Assembly (NCBI RefSeq): GCF_902706195.1
Contig: NZ_CACSJO010000009.1
Span: 1 to 64,000, forward strand
Source: Novosphingobium sp. 18050
Lineage (GTDB): Bacteria > Pseudomonadota > Alphaproteobacteria > Sphingomonadales > Sphingomonadaceae
DNA length: 64,000 nt
Direction: 5' to 3'
The notes beneath the pieces were generated by a model, which was given only the letters and a program-made list of their open reading frames with translations, was not told the origin of the DNA and did no database searches. The translations under genes and the position numbers were made by a program. Below, piece after piece: positions 53,349-61,388 of the stretch; the stretch's first letter is position 1, and each line of letters opens with the position of its first letter.

Positions 53349-54194
53349 ATGGCGCGATTTCACCTGCATCTCCTGTCCGATTCCACCGGTGAAACGCTGG
53401 AGATGATCGCCAAGGCTGCGCTTGCGCAGTTCGACGATTCCGACGTTTTGCGTCATTTCTGGCCGATGGTCCGTTCGCAGCAGCACCTTGACCGGATCAT
53501 GGGAGAGATTGCCGCGAACCCGGGCCTCGTCTTTTTCACGCTGGTGAACGAGGAAACGCGCGGCCGGCTGGAGGAACGCTGCGTGGCTCTGGGCCTGCCG
53601 GCTATCGCCGTGCTCGACGGAGTGACCGATGCGCTCGAAGCCCTGCTCGGCCAGGAGGCCAAGGGCCGACCCGGCCGACAGCACCGGCTTGACGATGCTT
53701 ACTTCGCGCGCGTCGATGCCATCCAGTTCACCATCGCGCATGACGACGGCATCCTGTGGGAGGAATGGGAGGAAGCCGACATCGTGCTGGCGGGCGTTTC
53801 GCGTACCAGCAAGACGCCGACTTCGATCTATCTCGCAAATCGCGGCTACAAGGTCGCCAATATTCCGATTGTGGTGGAAAGCCCGCCGCCCACCTCGCTG
53901 TTCGGTTTGCGCCGGCCGCTGGTCGTCGGCCTGACTACCGCGCCCGACCGCCTGATCCAGATCAGGCGCAACCGCCTGCTTTCGCTCAGCCAGTCGCCCG
54001 ACACCGACTATGTCGATAACGACGCGGTGGACAGCGAACTCAAATATGCCCGGCGCATGTTTGCCGACAATTCCTGGCCGGTGATCGATGTCACCCGCCG
54101 CTCGATCGAGGAGACCGCCGCTGCGGTCATAAACCTCTACAACGAGCGCAAGGCCGCTGGCGAAACCGGACAAATCGGCCCGAAACCGATCTGA
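53349..54194 (+). CDS. pyruvate, phosphate dikinase regulatory protein (PPSR/DUF299)
   Basis: A bifunctional serine/threonine kinase and pyrophosphorylase that controls PEP synthase or pyruvate phosphate dikinase. The 281 residues open with MARFHLHLLSDSTGETLEM and carry the P-loop-like VSRTSKTPTSIYLANRG and PIVVESPPPTSLF. I use the ATG at 53349 because family similarity begins there. It is the first gene on the right side of the putative origin. Confidence 0.93.
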   Translation: MARFHLHLLSDSTGETLEMIAKAALAQFDDSDVLRHFWPMVRSQQHLDRIMGEIAANPGLVFFTLVNEETRGRLEERCVALGLPAIAVLDGVTDALEALLGQEAKGRPGRQHRLDDAYFARVDAIQFTIAHDDGILWEEWEEADIVLAGVSRTSKTPTSIYLANRGYKVANIPIVVESPPPTSLFGLRRPLVVGLTTAPDRLIQIRRNRLLSLSQSPDTDYVDNDAVDSELKYARRMFADNSWPVIDVTRRSIEETAAAVINLYNERKAAGETGQIGPKPI

Positions 54195-54228
54195 TCCGCC
54201 GATCTGACACGAACTTACGGAAATTCCC

Positions 54229-54813
54229 ATGATCGTTCTCGCATCCCAGAGCGCCTCTCGGCGCGCCATGCTCGAAGCTGCCGGTATCGCCTTTCGCGCG
54301 CAGCCTGCCCATATCGACGAACGCGCTGTCGAAGCGGCGCTGGCTGACGCGCCGCCGGCGCAGGTGGCCCTCGCCCTCGCCTGCGCCAAGGCCGAAGTTG
54401 TTTCACGTGAAACATCCGGCGAATGGGTGCTGGGCAGTGACTCGCTTGTTTCGGTTGAAGGCCGCCGCTTCGACAAACCGGCAAGCCGGGCTGATGCCGC
54501 CGCGCACTTACGCTTCTTCTCGGGCAAGGTGATGGAATTGCACAGCGCTGCCGCCCTGGTGAGGGACGGTGAAGTCCTCTGGGCCGATGCTGCTTTTGCC
54601 CACCTTCGCGTCGCGGAACTTTCCGATGATTTCATCGACACCTATCTCGATGCCGAGTGGCCCGAAGTCGCCGCCTGTGTCGGCGTTTTCCGCATAGAGG
54701 GGCGCGGCGTGCAGTTGTTCGAGCGGATCGAGGGGGACTATTTCACGATCCTCGGCATGCCGCTGCTGATGGTCCAGTCGGCGCTGCGCAATCTGGGAGT
54801 GATGTCGCTGTGA
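54229..54813 (+). CDS. maf: Maf-like nucleotide pyrophosphatase
   Basis: A 194-residue Maf protein, probably a pyrophosphatase for modified or canonical dNTP/UTP. It has the N-terminal MIVLASQSASRRAMLEAAGI and PAHIDERAVEAAL, and VLGSDSLVSVEGRRFDKP. A perfect parS copy lies within the gene (54399-54414) and encodes VSRETS. Its end overlaps aroE as GTGA. Confidence 0.94.
   Translation: MIVLASQSASRRAMLEAAGIAFRAQPAHIDERAVEAALADAPPAQVALALACAKAEVVSRETSGEWVLGSDSLVSVEGRRFDKPASRADAAAHLRFFSGKVMELHSAAALVRDGEVLWADAAFAHLRVAELSDDFIDTYLDAEWPEVAACVGVFRIEGRGVQLFERIEGDYFTILGMPLLMVQSALRNLGVMSL
54399..54414. promoter_or_regulatory. parS-like site 9 (in maf)
   Basis: TGTTTCACGTGAAACA is a perfect copy of the 16-base consensus within maf, about 1.1 kb from the putative origin. 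Confidence 0.96.
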
Positions 54814-55676
54814 ACATCATTGGAACAATTTATGCCGAAGTGATCGGCGATCCGATCGCCCAGTCGAAGTCGCCTGCGATTCACAATTTCTGGCTGGCGG
54901 AACTCGGGCTTCCCGGCCGCTATGACCATTGCCTGGTCAAGCTGGAAGACCTTGCCGGTTACCTCGCCCAGCGTCGCAGCGACCCCGCATGGCGCGGGTG
55001 CAACGTGACGATGCCGCACAAGCTGGCGATCATGCCACTGCTTGACCGGCTCGATCCGCTGGCAGCGCGGATCGGGGCGGTGAACACCGTGGTGCGCGAG
55101 GCTGACGGCACCCTCACCGGTTACAATACCGATGCGCCGGGCTTCCTCGAACCGATTCAGGAGGAAGTGGACAAGATCCACCTGTTCCGCATGGCGCGCG
55201 TGCTGGGCACCGGCGGCGCGGCGCGGGCGATCGTGGCGGCGCTGGCCGATGCGAAGTTCGTGATCGTGCTGGCCGGTCGCGATCCGGCCAAGGCGCGCGC
55301 GATGCTCGACGAACTCGCACCGAACGGCGAACACCACGCGATCGGCCTCGGCCATTTCGCCGATCCTACCGACTTCGCCTTCGACGACCGCGAGCAGTGC
55401 TTCGACCTCATCATCAATGCCAGCCCGCTGGGCATGACCGGGCAGCCGCCCCTGTCCTTCGATTTCAGCCATGCGCCGCCGCGCAGCGTGGTCTACGATA
55501 TCGTCACGAATCCGCTCGACACCGATTTCCTGCAAGCGGCCCGCGCCGCCGGATTCGAGACGGTGGACGGTCTGTCGATGCTGATCGGCCAGGCGGACAG
55601 TGCCTTCACCCGCTTCTTCGGGGCAAAGCCGCCGCGTGATCGCGACGCAGCGCTGCGCGAAATGATCCGCGCGTGA
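54810..55676 (+). CDS. aroE: shikimate dehydrogenase
   Basis: AroE reduces 3-dehydroshikimate to shikimate with NADPH. The protein of 288 residues has the substrate-binding VIGDPIAQSKSPAIHNFWL, the catalytic GCNVTMPHK, GAVNTVVR, the cofactor loop VLGTGGAARAIVAAL and INASPLGMTG. The start is the GTG at 54810, overlapping the maf stop as GTGA; the reading frame open further upstream lies in maf. Confidence 0.95.
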   Translation: MNIIGTIYAEVIGDPIAQSKSPAIHNFWLAELGLPGRYDHCLVKLEDLAGYLAQRRSDPAWRGCNVTMPHKLAIMPLLDRLDPLAARIGAVNTVVREADGTLTGYNTDAPGFLEPIQEEVDKIHLFRMARVLGTGGAARAIVAALADAKFVIVLAGRDPAKARAMLDELAPNGEHHAIGLGHFADPTDFAFDDREQCFDLIINASPLGMTGQPPLSFDFSHAPPRSVVYDIVTNPLDTDFLQAARAAGFETVDGLSMLIGQADSAFTRFFGAKPPRDRDAALREMIRA

Positions 55677-56269
55677 CGGTCCGCCCGAAGATCCTGGGCC
55701 TCACCGGCTCGATCGGCATGGGCAAGTCCACTGTTGCCACCATGCTGCGCGAACTGGGCGTGCCGGTGTTCGATGCCGATGTGGCGGTGCATGAACTGCA
55801 AGGTCCGGGCGGTGCGTTGTTGCCGCTTATCGAGGACGCGTTTCCCGGCACCATCGGACCTGCCGGGGTCGACCGCCCCAAGCTCGGCGCGGCGGTCTTC
55901 GGCGACAAGGAGAGACTCGGCCAACTGGAACGAATCGTCCACCCCGCGGTGGCGGCGATGCGCGCAGATTTTCTACGCGAAAATGCGCAGGCGCCGCTGG
56001 TCGCGTTCGACATTCCGCTGCTTTACGAAAAGGGCGGCGACCAGGGGCTGGACAGCGTCGCCGTGGTCTCTGCCCCGGCCTATGTACAGCGTGCGCGGGT
56101 GCTTGCCCGTCCCGGCATGACGACGGAAAAATTCGAGCAGATTCTAAGACTTCAGGTGCCCGACGCCGAGAAGCGCGCCCGCGCCGATCACGTCATCGAC
56201 ACCGGCCTTTCGCTGGAAGAAACGCGAGAACAGGTAGCCGGTATCGTGCGGGCGCTGACCCGAATGTAA
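55673..56269 (+). CDS. coaE: dephospho-CoA kinase
   Basis: CoaE phosphorylates dephospho-CoA in the last step of coenzyme A synthesis. The 198 residues have the P-loop LGLTGSIGMGKSTVATML, VFDADVAVHEL and the lid motif FDIPLLYEKGGD. The GTG at 55673 overlaps the aroE stop as GTGA. Confidence 0.95.
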   Translation: MTVRPKILGLTGSIGMGKSTVATMLRELGVPVFDADVAVHELQGPGGALLPLIEDAFPGTIGPAGVDRPKLGAAVFGDKERLGQLERIVHPAVAAMRADFLRENAQAPLVAFDIPLLYEKGGDQGLDSVAVVSAPAYVQRARVLARPGMTTEKFEQILRLQVPDAEKRARADHVIDTGLSLEETREQVAGIVRALTRM

Positions 56270-56322
56270 TATTCCGCGTCAGGCCCTTGCACTCGGGTTC
56301 GCCTAGGCAGATATGGAGAGGG

Positions 56323-57006
56323 ATGAGAGAGATCATCTTCGATACCGAAACGACCGGATTTGACCCGAAAAACGGGGATCGAATGGTGGAAATCGGCTGC
56401 ATCGAGATGATCAATCGCGTGGCCACCGGCCAGTCCTACCACGCCTATTTCAACCCCCAGCGTTCGATGCCGGCAGAAGCCGAGGCGGTTCACGGACTGT
56501 CCGATGCTTTCCTTGCCGACAAGCCGCTTTTCGCTGCCTCGGCACAGGATTTCCTCGACTTCATCGAGGACAGTCCAATGATCGCGCATAACGCCAATTT
56601 CGACTTCAACTTCATCAATGCCGAACTGGCGCTGTGCAACATGCCCATCGTCAGCCGCGACCGGATGGTGGATACCGTGGCGCTCGCCAAGGTGCGCCAT
56701 CCCGGTGCCAAGCTTTCGCTCGATGCGCTATGCTCGCGCTACGGGATCGACAGGAGCCACCGCACCAAGCACGGCGCACTGCTCGACGCCGAATTGCTGG
56801 CACAAGTCTACGTCGAGCTTCGCGGAGGCCGCCAGATCGGTCTCGAGCTCGTCGCCGAAACAACGAAGATCGTGACGGAAATCAAGGTTCTCAACACGAA
56901 GGACCGTATATTCCGTCAGCCGCGTCCCCACGCGGCCACCGAAGAGGAACTTGTTGCTCACGCAGCGTTTCTCAAGTCGGTCGATACCCCGCTCTGGGGT
57001 GCCTGA
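56323..57006 (+). CDS. dnaQ: DNA polymerase III epsilon subunit (3'-5' proofreading exonuclease)
   Basis: DnaQ proofreads for the replicative polymerase. The 227-residue protein has the DEDD exonuclease motifs FDTETTGFD (Exo I), AHNANFDFNFI (Exo II) and the C-terminal SHRTKHGALLDAELLAQVY (Exo III) with H and D. The ATG at 56323 follows GGAGAGGG and starts at the conserved MREIIFDTETTGF. Order maf-aroE-coaE-dnaQ matches the Caulobacter origin region. Confidence 0.95.
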   Translation: MREIIFDTETTGFDPKNGDRMVEIGCIEMINRVATGQSYHAYFNPQRSMPAEAEAVHGLSDAFLADKPLFAASAQDFLDFIEDSPMIAHNANFDFNFINAELALCNMPIVSRDRMVDTVALAKVRHPGAKLSLDALCSRYGIDRSHRTKHGALLDAELLAQVYVELRGGRQIGLELVAETTKIVTEIKVLNTKDRIFRQPRPHAATEEELVAHAAFLKSVDTPLWGA

Positions 57007-57030
57007 ACTCTAAATAAGGAGAATACGCCC

Positions 57031-57600
57031 ATGGATATCCGCGTCTCCGGTCACCAGGTCGAAACCGGCGAGTCCCTTCAGGTCCACGCCAACGAACGGC
57101 TCACGGCGATCATCGAGAAGTATTTCAGCCGGGCGCTGTCCTCGCACGTCACTTTCAGCAAGGCCCCTGCGGGCGCCTTCCGCTGTGACATCATCATGCA
57201 TGTGATGCAGAATCTCGTCCTCAAGGGCACGGGTAGCGCCCAGGACGCGCACATTTCGTTCGACCAGTCGGCCGAAAAGATCGACAAGCAATTGCGCCGC
57301 TACAAGCGCCGCCTCAAGGATCGCCACGAGCAGGCCGCACATACGGCTGCGGTCGAGGAAGCCGCCTACATCATCTTCGAGGAAACGCAGGCCGCAGAAG
57401 GCGAAGACGTCGAACCGGACGCGCCCATCGTCATTGCGGAAACGCGTGTCGACGTTCCTGAAGCCACCGTTTCCGATGCGGTGATGATGCTCGACTTGCG
57501 TAATACTACAGCGCTGTTCTTCAAAAACGCTGGAACCGGACGCCATAATATGGTTTACCGCCGCGGCGACGGTTCGATTGGCTGGGTCGAACCACACTGA
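57031..57600 (+). CDS. hpf: ribosome hibernation promoting factor, long form
   Basis: Long HPF binds the small subunit and dimerises ribosomes in stationary phase. The 189 residues have the N-terminal domain beginning MDIRVSGHQVETGESLQVHA and the C-terminal dimerisation domain containing MLDLRNTTALFFKNAGTGRH and VYRRGDGSIGWVEP. AAGGAG precedes the ATG at good spacing. A terminator follows about 75 bases later. Confidence 0.95.
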   Translation: MDIRVSGHQVETGESLQVHANERLTAIIEKYFSRALSSHVTFSKAPAGAFRCDIIMHVMQNLVLKGTGSAQDAHISFDQSAEKIDKQLRRYKRRLKDRHEQAAHTAAVEEAAYIIFEETQAAEGEDVEPDAPIVIAETRVDVPEATVSDAVMMLDLRNTTALFFKNAGTGRHNMVYRRGDGSIGWVEPH

Positions 57601-57672
57601 GGCTCCAGGTTTGGTGCCCAGGATTTACGCCTTTCGGGCGTAACCGCTTCTAAACTCTGAGGAGAGGAAGAA

Positions 57673-57698
57673 AAGCCCCCGGTTCGCCGGGGGTTTTT
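57673..57698 (+). terminator. terminator of hpf
   Basis: CCCCCGG (57676-57682) and CCGGGGG (57687-57693) form a stem with a TTCG tetraloop, followed by TTTTT. Confidence 0.93.
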
Positions 57699-57747
57699 GG
57701 GGGTATGCAGATTTGGAAACCGGTCAAACTCTAATATCAGAATCGAA

Positions 57748-58209
57748 ATGAGTGGGCTTTTTGCACTGCTTCCCGATGCCGTGATTACGGTTACCGCGGA
57801 TAGCAAGAACGTAATTCTGGATAGGCTCGCGGCGCAGTTCGCGGCGGTTTATGGTCTTGACCATAAGGCCGTGCTTGCGCGCGTCACCGAGCGTGAACAG
57901 CTGGGTAGCACCGGCTTCGGCCGCCGTATCGCAATTCCCCATGCCCGCATGCCGGGGCTGGGCCGTCCGGTGGCCGCATTCATGCGCCTTGAATCCCCGG
58001 TCGAGTTCGATTCAGCCGATGGCATGCCTGTGGACCTCGTATTCGGCCTTCTCTCTCCCGAGGGAGCAGGGGCCACGCATCTCCACGCTCTGGCGGCGAT
58101 CTCGCGCATGATGCGTGATGAGCGCATGCGCGAGGCCCTGATGGCCGCACCCGGCCCCGAGGCGCTTTACGGCCTCCTGAGCAATGTTATCGACCGCGAT
58201 GCCGCATGA
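57748..58209 (+). CDS. ptsN: PTS IIA-like nitrogen regulatory protein PtsN
   Basis: PtsN (EIIA-Ntr) is the phosphorylatable output of the nitrogen phosphotransferase system. The 153 residues have the IIA domain with the phospho-histidine in RRIAIPHARMPGLGRP and DLVFGLLSPEGAGATHLHAL. The ATG at 57748 is used; no strong ribosome-binding site is seen. hpf immediately upstream is a common neighbour. Confidence 0.93.
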   Translation: MSGLFALLPDAVITVTADSKNVILDRLAAQFAAVYGLDHKAVLARVTEREQLGSTGFGRRIAIPHARMPGLGRPVAAFMRLESPVEFDSADGMPVDLVFGLLSPEGAGATHLHALAAISRMMRDERMREALMAAPGPEALYGLLSNVIDRDAA

Positions 58210-58705
58210 CCTGATGGCCTCCGGCAGGCCCGACGAAACATCGGGGGCTGCCGGCGCGGGATTGCACTGGCGGGCCCTTGAAAGCCTCTATGCCTCTGCC
58301 CCGATCAACCACATGTTCCGGTCATCGCTGGAGATCACCGGCGAGGGACTGTCGCGCATAACTTTCCTGGTCGAGCCGGACTGCTTCCACGCAGCCGGCG
58401 CGGCGCATGGTACGATCTATTTTAAGATGCTTGACGATGCAGCTTTCTATGCTGCCAATACCCATGTGACTGATCGTTTCCTGCTCACTACGTCGTTCAA
58501 CATGCACCTCAGCAAACCCATCAAGGGCGGTCGCATCGTGGCCGAAGGTCGCTGGGTAAGCGGCCGCCGCCGGGTGCTGGTGGCCGAATCCTGGTTGCTC
58601 GACGAAGACGGGGATGAATGCGGGCGCGGCACGGGCACCTTCATGCGCTCGCGCATCTCGCTGTCCAGCCTGCCGGGATATTCGATTCCGCCGGTTTCCG
58701 GCTGA
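58199..58705 (+). CDS. PaaI-type thioesterase family protein
   Basis: A protein of about 168 residues with a hotdog thioesterase fold: FHAAGAAHGTIYFKMLDDAA holds the usual HGG-like region, followed by TTSFNMHLSKPIKGGRIVAE. It probably hydrolyses acyl-CoA. The start is uncertain: the ATG at 58199 overlaps ptsN by 11 nt, and another ATG lies at 58214. Confidence 0.85.
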   Translation: MPHDLMASGRPDETSGAAGAGLHWRALESLYASAPINHMFRSSLEITGEGLSRITFLVEPDCFHAAGAAHGTIYFKMLDDAAFYAANTHVTDRFLLTTSFNMHLSKPIKGGRIVAEGRWVSGRRRVLVAESWLLDEDGDECGRGTGTFMRSRISLSSLPGYSIPPVSG

Positions 58706-58709
58706 GCCG

Positions 58710-59051
58710 ATGGACGAGCGGCTTCCCGCACACCTTGAAGTGTCTGCCCTGATTCGTCAGGTCAATACCGAAGGCGGCTTCGCAGCGGTCCTGGCAAAGG
58801 GTGAGCGCGACGCCGGTACGATCCTTGTCGTCCTTGCCCATAACGGCGCTCCGCCGCGCCTGTTCGAGCGGATGCCGGAACTGGACGGAACTCGCAAATG
58901 GCGCTGCTCCCGGACTCACGATTCGCTAGAGCCTTTCGCTTTCCAGGACTACCTGGACCGGCGCAAGGCACAGGACCCCGATTTATGGATCGTGGAACTT
59001 GACGTCGCGAAGGGTGAACGCTTCATCGGGACGCAAGCCGAACAAGGTTGA
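58710..59051 (+). CDS. DUF1491 family protein
   Basis: A 113-residue protein beginning MDERLPAHLEVSALIRQVNT, typical of DUF1491 in alphaproteobacteria; GGFAAVLAKGERDAGTILVV and DPDLWIVELDVAKGERFIGT follow. The function is unknown. It starts 4 bases after the thioesterase stop and is likely coexpressed. Confidence 0.87.
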   Translation: MDERLPAHLEVSALIRQVNTEGGFAAVLAKGERDAGTILVVLAHNGAPPRLFERMPELDGTRKWRCSRTHDSLEPFAFQDYLDRRKAQDPDLWIVELDVAKGERFIGTQAEQG

Positions 59052-59234
59052 CTTGCACGCAATGCAAGTTAATGGCCGCCTTCGCAAACGCGAAAGCGGC
59101 AACGGCGGCACTTCGGTCGCCCGGCTAGCACGCAGACGGGGAATCGTCGGCAGGCTCAACGGATATAGAACGCCCGAATACGGCATTCCGTTCCAGCCTG
59201 TGTCGGATCGGTTCACCGCCGTTGATATGATTAA

Positions 59235-59867
59235 ATGCGAACCAAGGTTGAGTGGGCGGGCGTCATGGCGCTGGCCGCAACGGTATTGACCGCACTGTTG
59301 AGCGCCCAGGGCTCGGGCGCAGCTGCATCGGACTTCATTCCGATTCTGGCCGAACAGAAGCCCGCCGTGGAATTCGTTTCCCGGCCCATGGTCCAGGCCC
59401 TCCCCGCCGAAGATGGCGACGAGGATTCCGACGAGACCGAGATTTCTCCCGACGCAGACTCGCTCAAGGAGCTGGTATCGCAGCAGACGATGCCGGACAC
59501 CATGTCGAGCGAAATGCGTTGCCTCGCCGGCGCGATCTACTTCGAAGCACGCGGCGAAACCCTTGAAGGTCGACTGGCCGTAGGCCGCGTGATCGTTAAT
59601 CGCACGAAGTCGGGACGCTTCCCCACCAGCTATTGCGGCGTGGTGTATCAGCCCTCGCAGTTTTCGTTCATCCGTGGCGGCGCTATGCCGTCCGTGCGCG
59701 AAGGCTCCATGAGCTGGCGCGAAGCCGTTGCCGTGGCGCAGATCGCCGACGAAGGCAGCTGGAAAAGCCTGGCTAAGGGCGCTCTGTTCTTCCACGCCAC
59801 GCGGGTTTCGCCCAATTGGCGCCTGACCCGTCTGGCACGGGTCGACAATCACATTTTCTATCGCTGA
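59235..59867 (+). CDS. cell wall hydrolase (SleB-like, Hydrolase_2)
   Basis: A 210-residue secreted hydrolase. An N-terminal hydrophobic segment (about 8-30) is followed by an acidic linker and a SleB-type domain: EMRCLAGAIYFEARGETLEG with the catalytic glutamate, VIVNRTKSGRFPTSYCGVV, QFSFIRGG and GALFFHATRVSPNW. It probably cuts peptidoglycan glycan strands. Confidence 0.9.
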   Translation: MRTKVEWAGVMALAATVLTALLSAQGSGAAASDFIPILAEQKPAVEFVSRPMVQALPAEDGDEDSDETEISPDADSLKELVSQQTMPDTMSSEMRCLAGAIYFEARGETLEGRLAVGRVIVNRTKSGRFPTSYCGVVYQPSQFSFIRGGAMPSVREGSMSWREAVAVAQIADEGSWKSLAKGALFFHATRVSPNWRLTRLARVDNHIFYR

Positions 59868-59885
59868 TTTGAAGCCGGGGTAGCG

Positions 59886-59916
59886 GAAGACCCGGGGCTA
59901 TTGCCCCAGACCCCTT
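59886..59916 (+). repeat. palindromic repeat, copy D-left
   Basis: GAAGACCCGGGGCTATTGCC opens this copy, 19 bases after the cell wall hydrolase stop. Confidence 0.78.
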
Positions 59917-59965
59917 CGATGTCGGCGAGCGCCGGCAGCGGCGCCGAGTGTCCGGCAAGATTGAG

Positions 59966-60018
59966 CATAGCGAAGCAACCCAAGGCGGCATGGAGCTGCC
60001 CTGGGTTGCTTCGTTATG
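59966..60018. repeat. long hairpin between convergent genes
   Basis: CATAGCGAAGCAACCCA (59966-59982) pairs with TGGGTTGCTTCGTTATG (60002-60018), 17 bp with one G-U pair, and GGC/GCC continues the stem inward after one mismatch. The arm TGGGTTGCTTCGTTATGG resembles a dispersed repeat I recall from alphaproteobacterial genomes. It lies inside the repeat pair at 59886/60112. Confidence 0.75.
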
Positions 60019-60111
60019 GTCTTAATGACGATCAATGGCGGCGCCGCAGGCCATTATGCCTCGCGGCTCGCCTTGGGCGCGCCTACGAAGCTGCCCGCGT
60101 GACGTCGACAT

Positions 60112-60147
60112 CAAAGGGGTCTGGGGCAATGGCCCCAGATCTTCCCT
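60112..60147 (-). repeat. palindromic repeat, copy D-right (inverted)
   Basis: GGTCTGGGGCAATGGCCCCA is the inverted partner of copy D-left, just 3' of the exonuclease III gene. Confidence 0.8.
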
Positions 60148-60154
60148 TCAAATC

Positions 60155-60928
60155 TTACTGGCTGAGTTCGACCCACACCGGAGCATGATCGCTGGCCTTC
60201 TCGCGGCCGCGATGTTCCTTGTCCACGCCGCAGGCCACGAGACGGTCTGCAAGTTCGGGCGAGAGCAATGAGTGGTCGATGCGGAAGCCATGGTCGCGCT
60301 GCCAGGCGCCTGCCTGATAGTCCCAGTACGTCCACACCCCGCCACGCGGGTTGTGAGTGGCCACCGCGTCCGTCCAGCCATCTCCGAGTAGTCGGAAGTA
60401 CGCATTGCGCGATTCCGGCTGCATCAGGGCGTCTGCAGCCATTGCCTGCGGAGCCCAGATGTCGCGGTCGGTCGGGATGACGTTGTAGTCGCCGGTCACG
60501 ATTGCGGGCACTTCCTGCGCCTTGATCACGTCCATGCGGCGGCGCAGGCGTTCCATCCAGCGCAGTTTGTAGTCGAACTTGGGGCCGGGCAGCGGATTGC
60601 CGTTGGGCAGATAAATGCACACGACCCGCAGGCCGAAGACATCTGCTTCGAGATAGCGGGAGTGTTCATCCTCAGGCTCGCCTTCGAGGCCGCGCTGGAT
60701 TTCCACCGGGGCTTCACCGTCGGCCAGAATGGCGACGCCGTTAAAGCCCTTCTGGCCGTGCCAGATGCCTTTGTATCCCAGCTTCTCGAACTCGGCCATC
60801 GGGAAGCCTTCGTCCTGCGTCTTGATTTCCTGCAGGCAGGCGACGGCGGGGCGGGTTTCTTCGAGCCATTCGAGCAGGCGGGGCAGGCGAGCCTTGACCC
60901 CGTTGATATTGTACGTCGAGATTCTCAT
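60155..60928 (-). CDS. xthA: exodeoxyribonuclease III / AP endonuclease
   Basis: XthA is an AP endonuclease and 3'-repair phosphodiesterase. The 257-residue protein has MRISTYNINGVKARLPRLLE, CLQEIKTQD, GDYNVIPTDRDIW, and the C-terminal EKASDHAPVWVEL with the catalytic DH. The ATG at 60928 overlaps the erpA stop as ATGA. Confidence 0.95.
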   Translation of the reverse strand: MRISTYNINGVKARLPRLLEWLEETRPAVACLQEIKTQDEGFPMAEFEKLGYKGIWHGQKGFNGVAILADGEAPVEIQRGLEGEPEDEHSRYLEADVFGLRVVCIYLPNGNPLPGPKFDYKLRWMERLRRRMDVIKAQEVPAIVTGDYNVIPTDRDIWAPQAMAADALMQPESRNAYFRLLGDGWTDAVATHNPRGGVWTYWDYQAGAWQRDHGFRIDHSLLSPELADRLVACGVDKEHRGREKASDHAPVWVELSQ

Positions 60929-61257
60929 ACCGAGAAGCTGGACCCACAACCGCAGCCTGCGGCTGCATTCGGATTTTCGACCTTGAATGCCGCGCCGCCC
61001 AGCGACTCGACGAAATCGACTACGCAGCCGGCGACAAGGTCGAGGCTGACGGAATCGACGACAAGGCGCACGCCATCGGTTTCGGTGACGCTGTCGTCGC
61101 CTTCCGGGGCGTCGGCGAGGCCGAATTTGTACTGGAAGCCCGAGCAGCCGCCGCCTTCTACGGCGAGGCGCAGGATGGCGGGCTTGCCCTGCTTGCTGGC
61201 GATCGCGGCAACGCGCGCCGCTGCGGAGGGGCTGAGTGTCAGGCTATGCTGGTCCAT
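60925..61257 (-). CDS. erpA: iron-sulfur cluster insertion protein ErpA-like
   Basis: An A-type Fe-S carrier of 110 residues. The three conserved cysteines are in VEGGGCSGFQY and GCGCGSSF near the C-terminus. ErpA and IscA are hard to separate by sequence; the family hit is secure, the exact name less so. Translationally coupled to xthA. The ATG at 61257 is the likely start. Confidence 0.9.
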   Translation of the reverse strand: MDQHSLTLSPSAAARVAAIASKQGKPAILRLAVEGGGCSGFQYKFGLADAPEGDDSVTETDGVRLVVDSVSLDLVAGCVVDFVESLGGAAFKVENPNAAAGCGCGSSFSV

Positions 61258-61328
61258 GCTCCTGATGTAGGCGCGCACAGCCCCTGCGGCAAGCGGTGGC
61301 GGGGTCGCGGCGCAACATCAGGCACCGT

Positions 61329-61388
61329 GCAATCAGGGCCCACGACATCGGGGCCCATGAAATCAGGGCCCATGAAATCAGGGCGGTC
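61329..61388. repeat. 15-nt tandem repeat upstream of erpA
   Basis: Four consecutive 15-nt units of the form GAAATCAGGGCCCAT occupy 61329-61343, 61344-61358, 61359-61373 and 61374-61388. They lie in the gap between the CBS gene and erpA, with the last unit touching the CBS stop codon. Confidence 0.9.

Noticed and set aside
53109-54641. A 510-codon minus-strand frame across the putative origin, the PPDK regulator and maf
   Set aside because: It runs against three well-supported features and contains no known domain.
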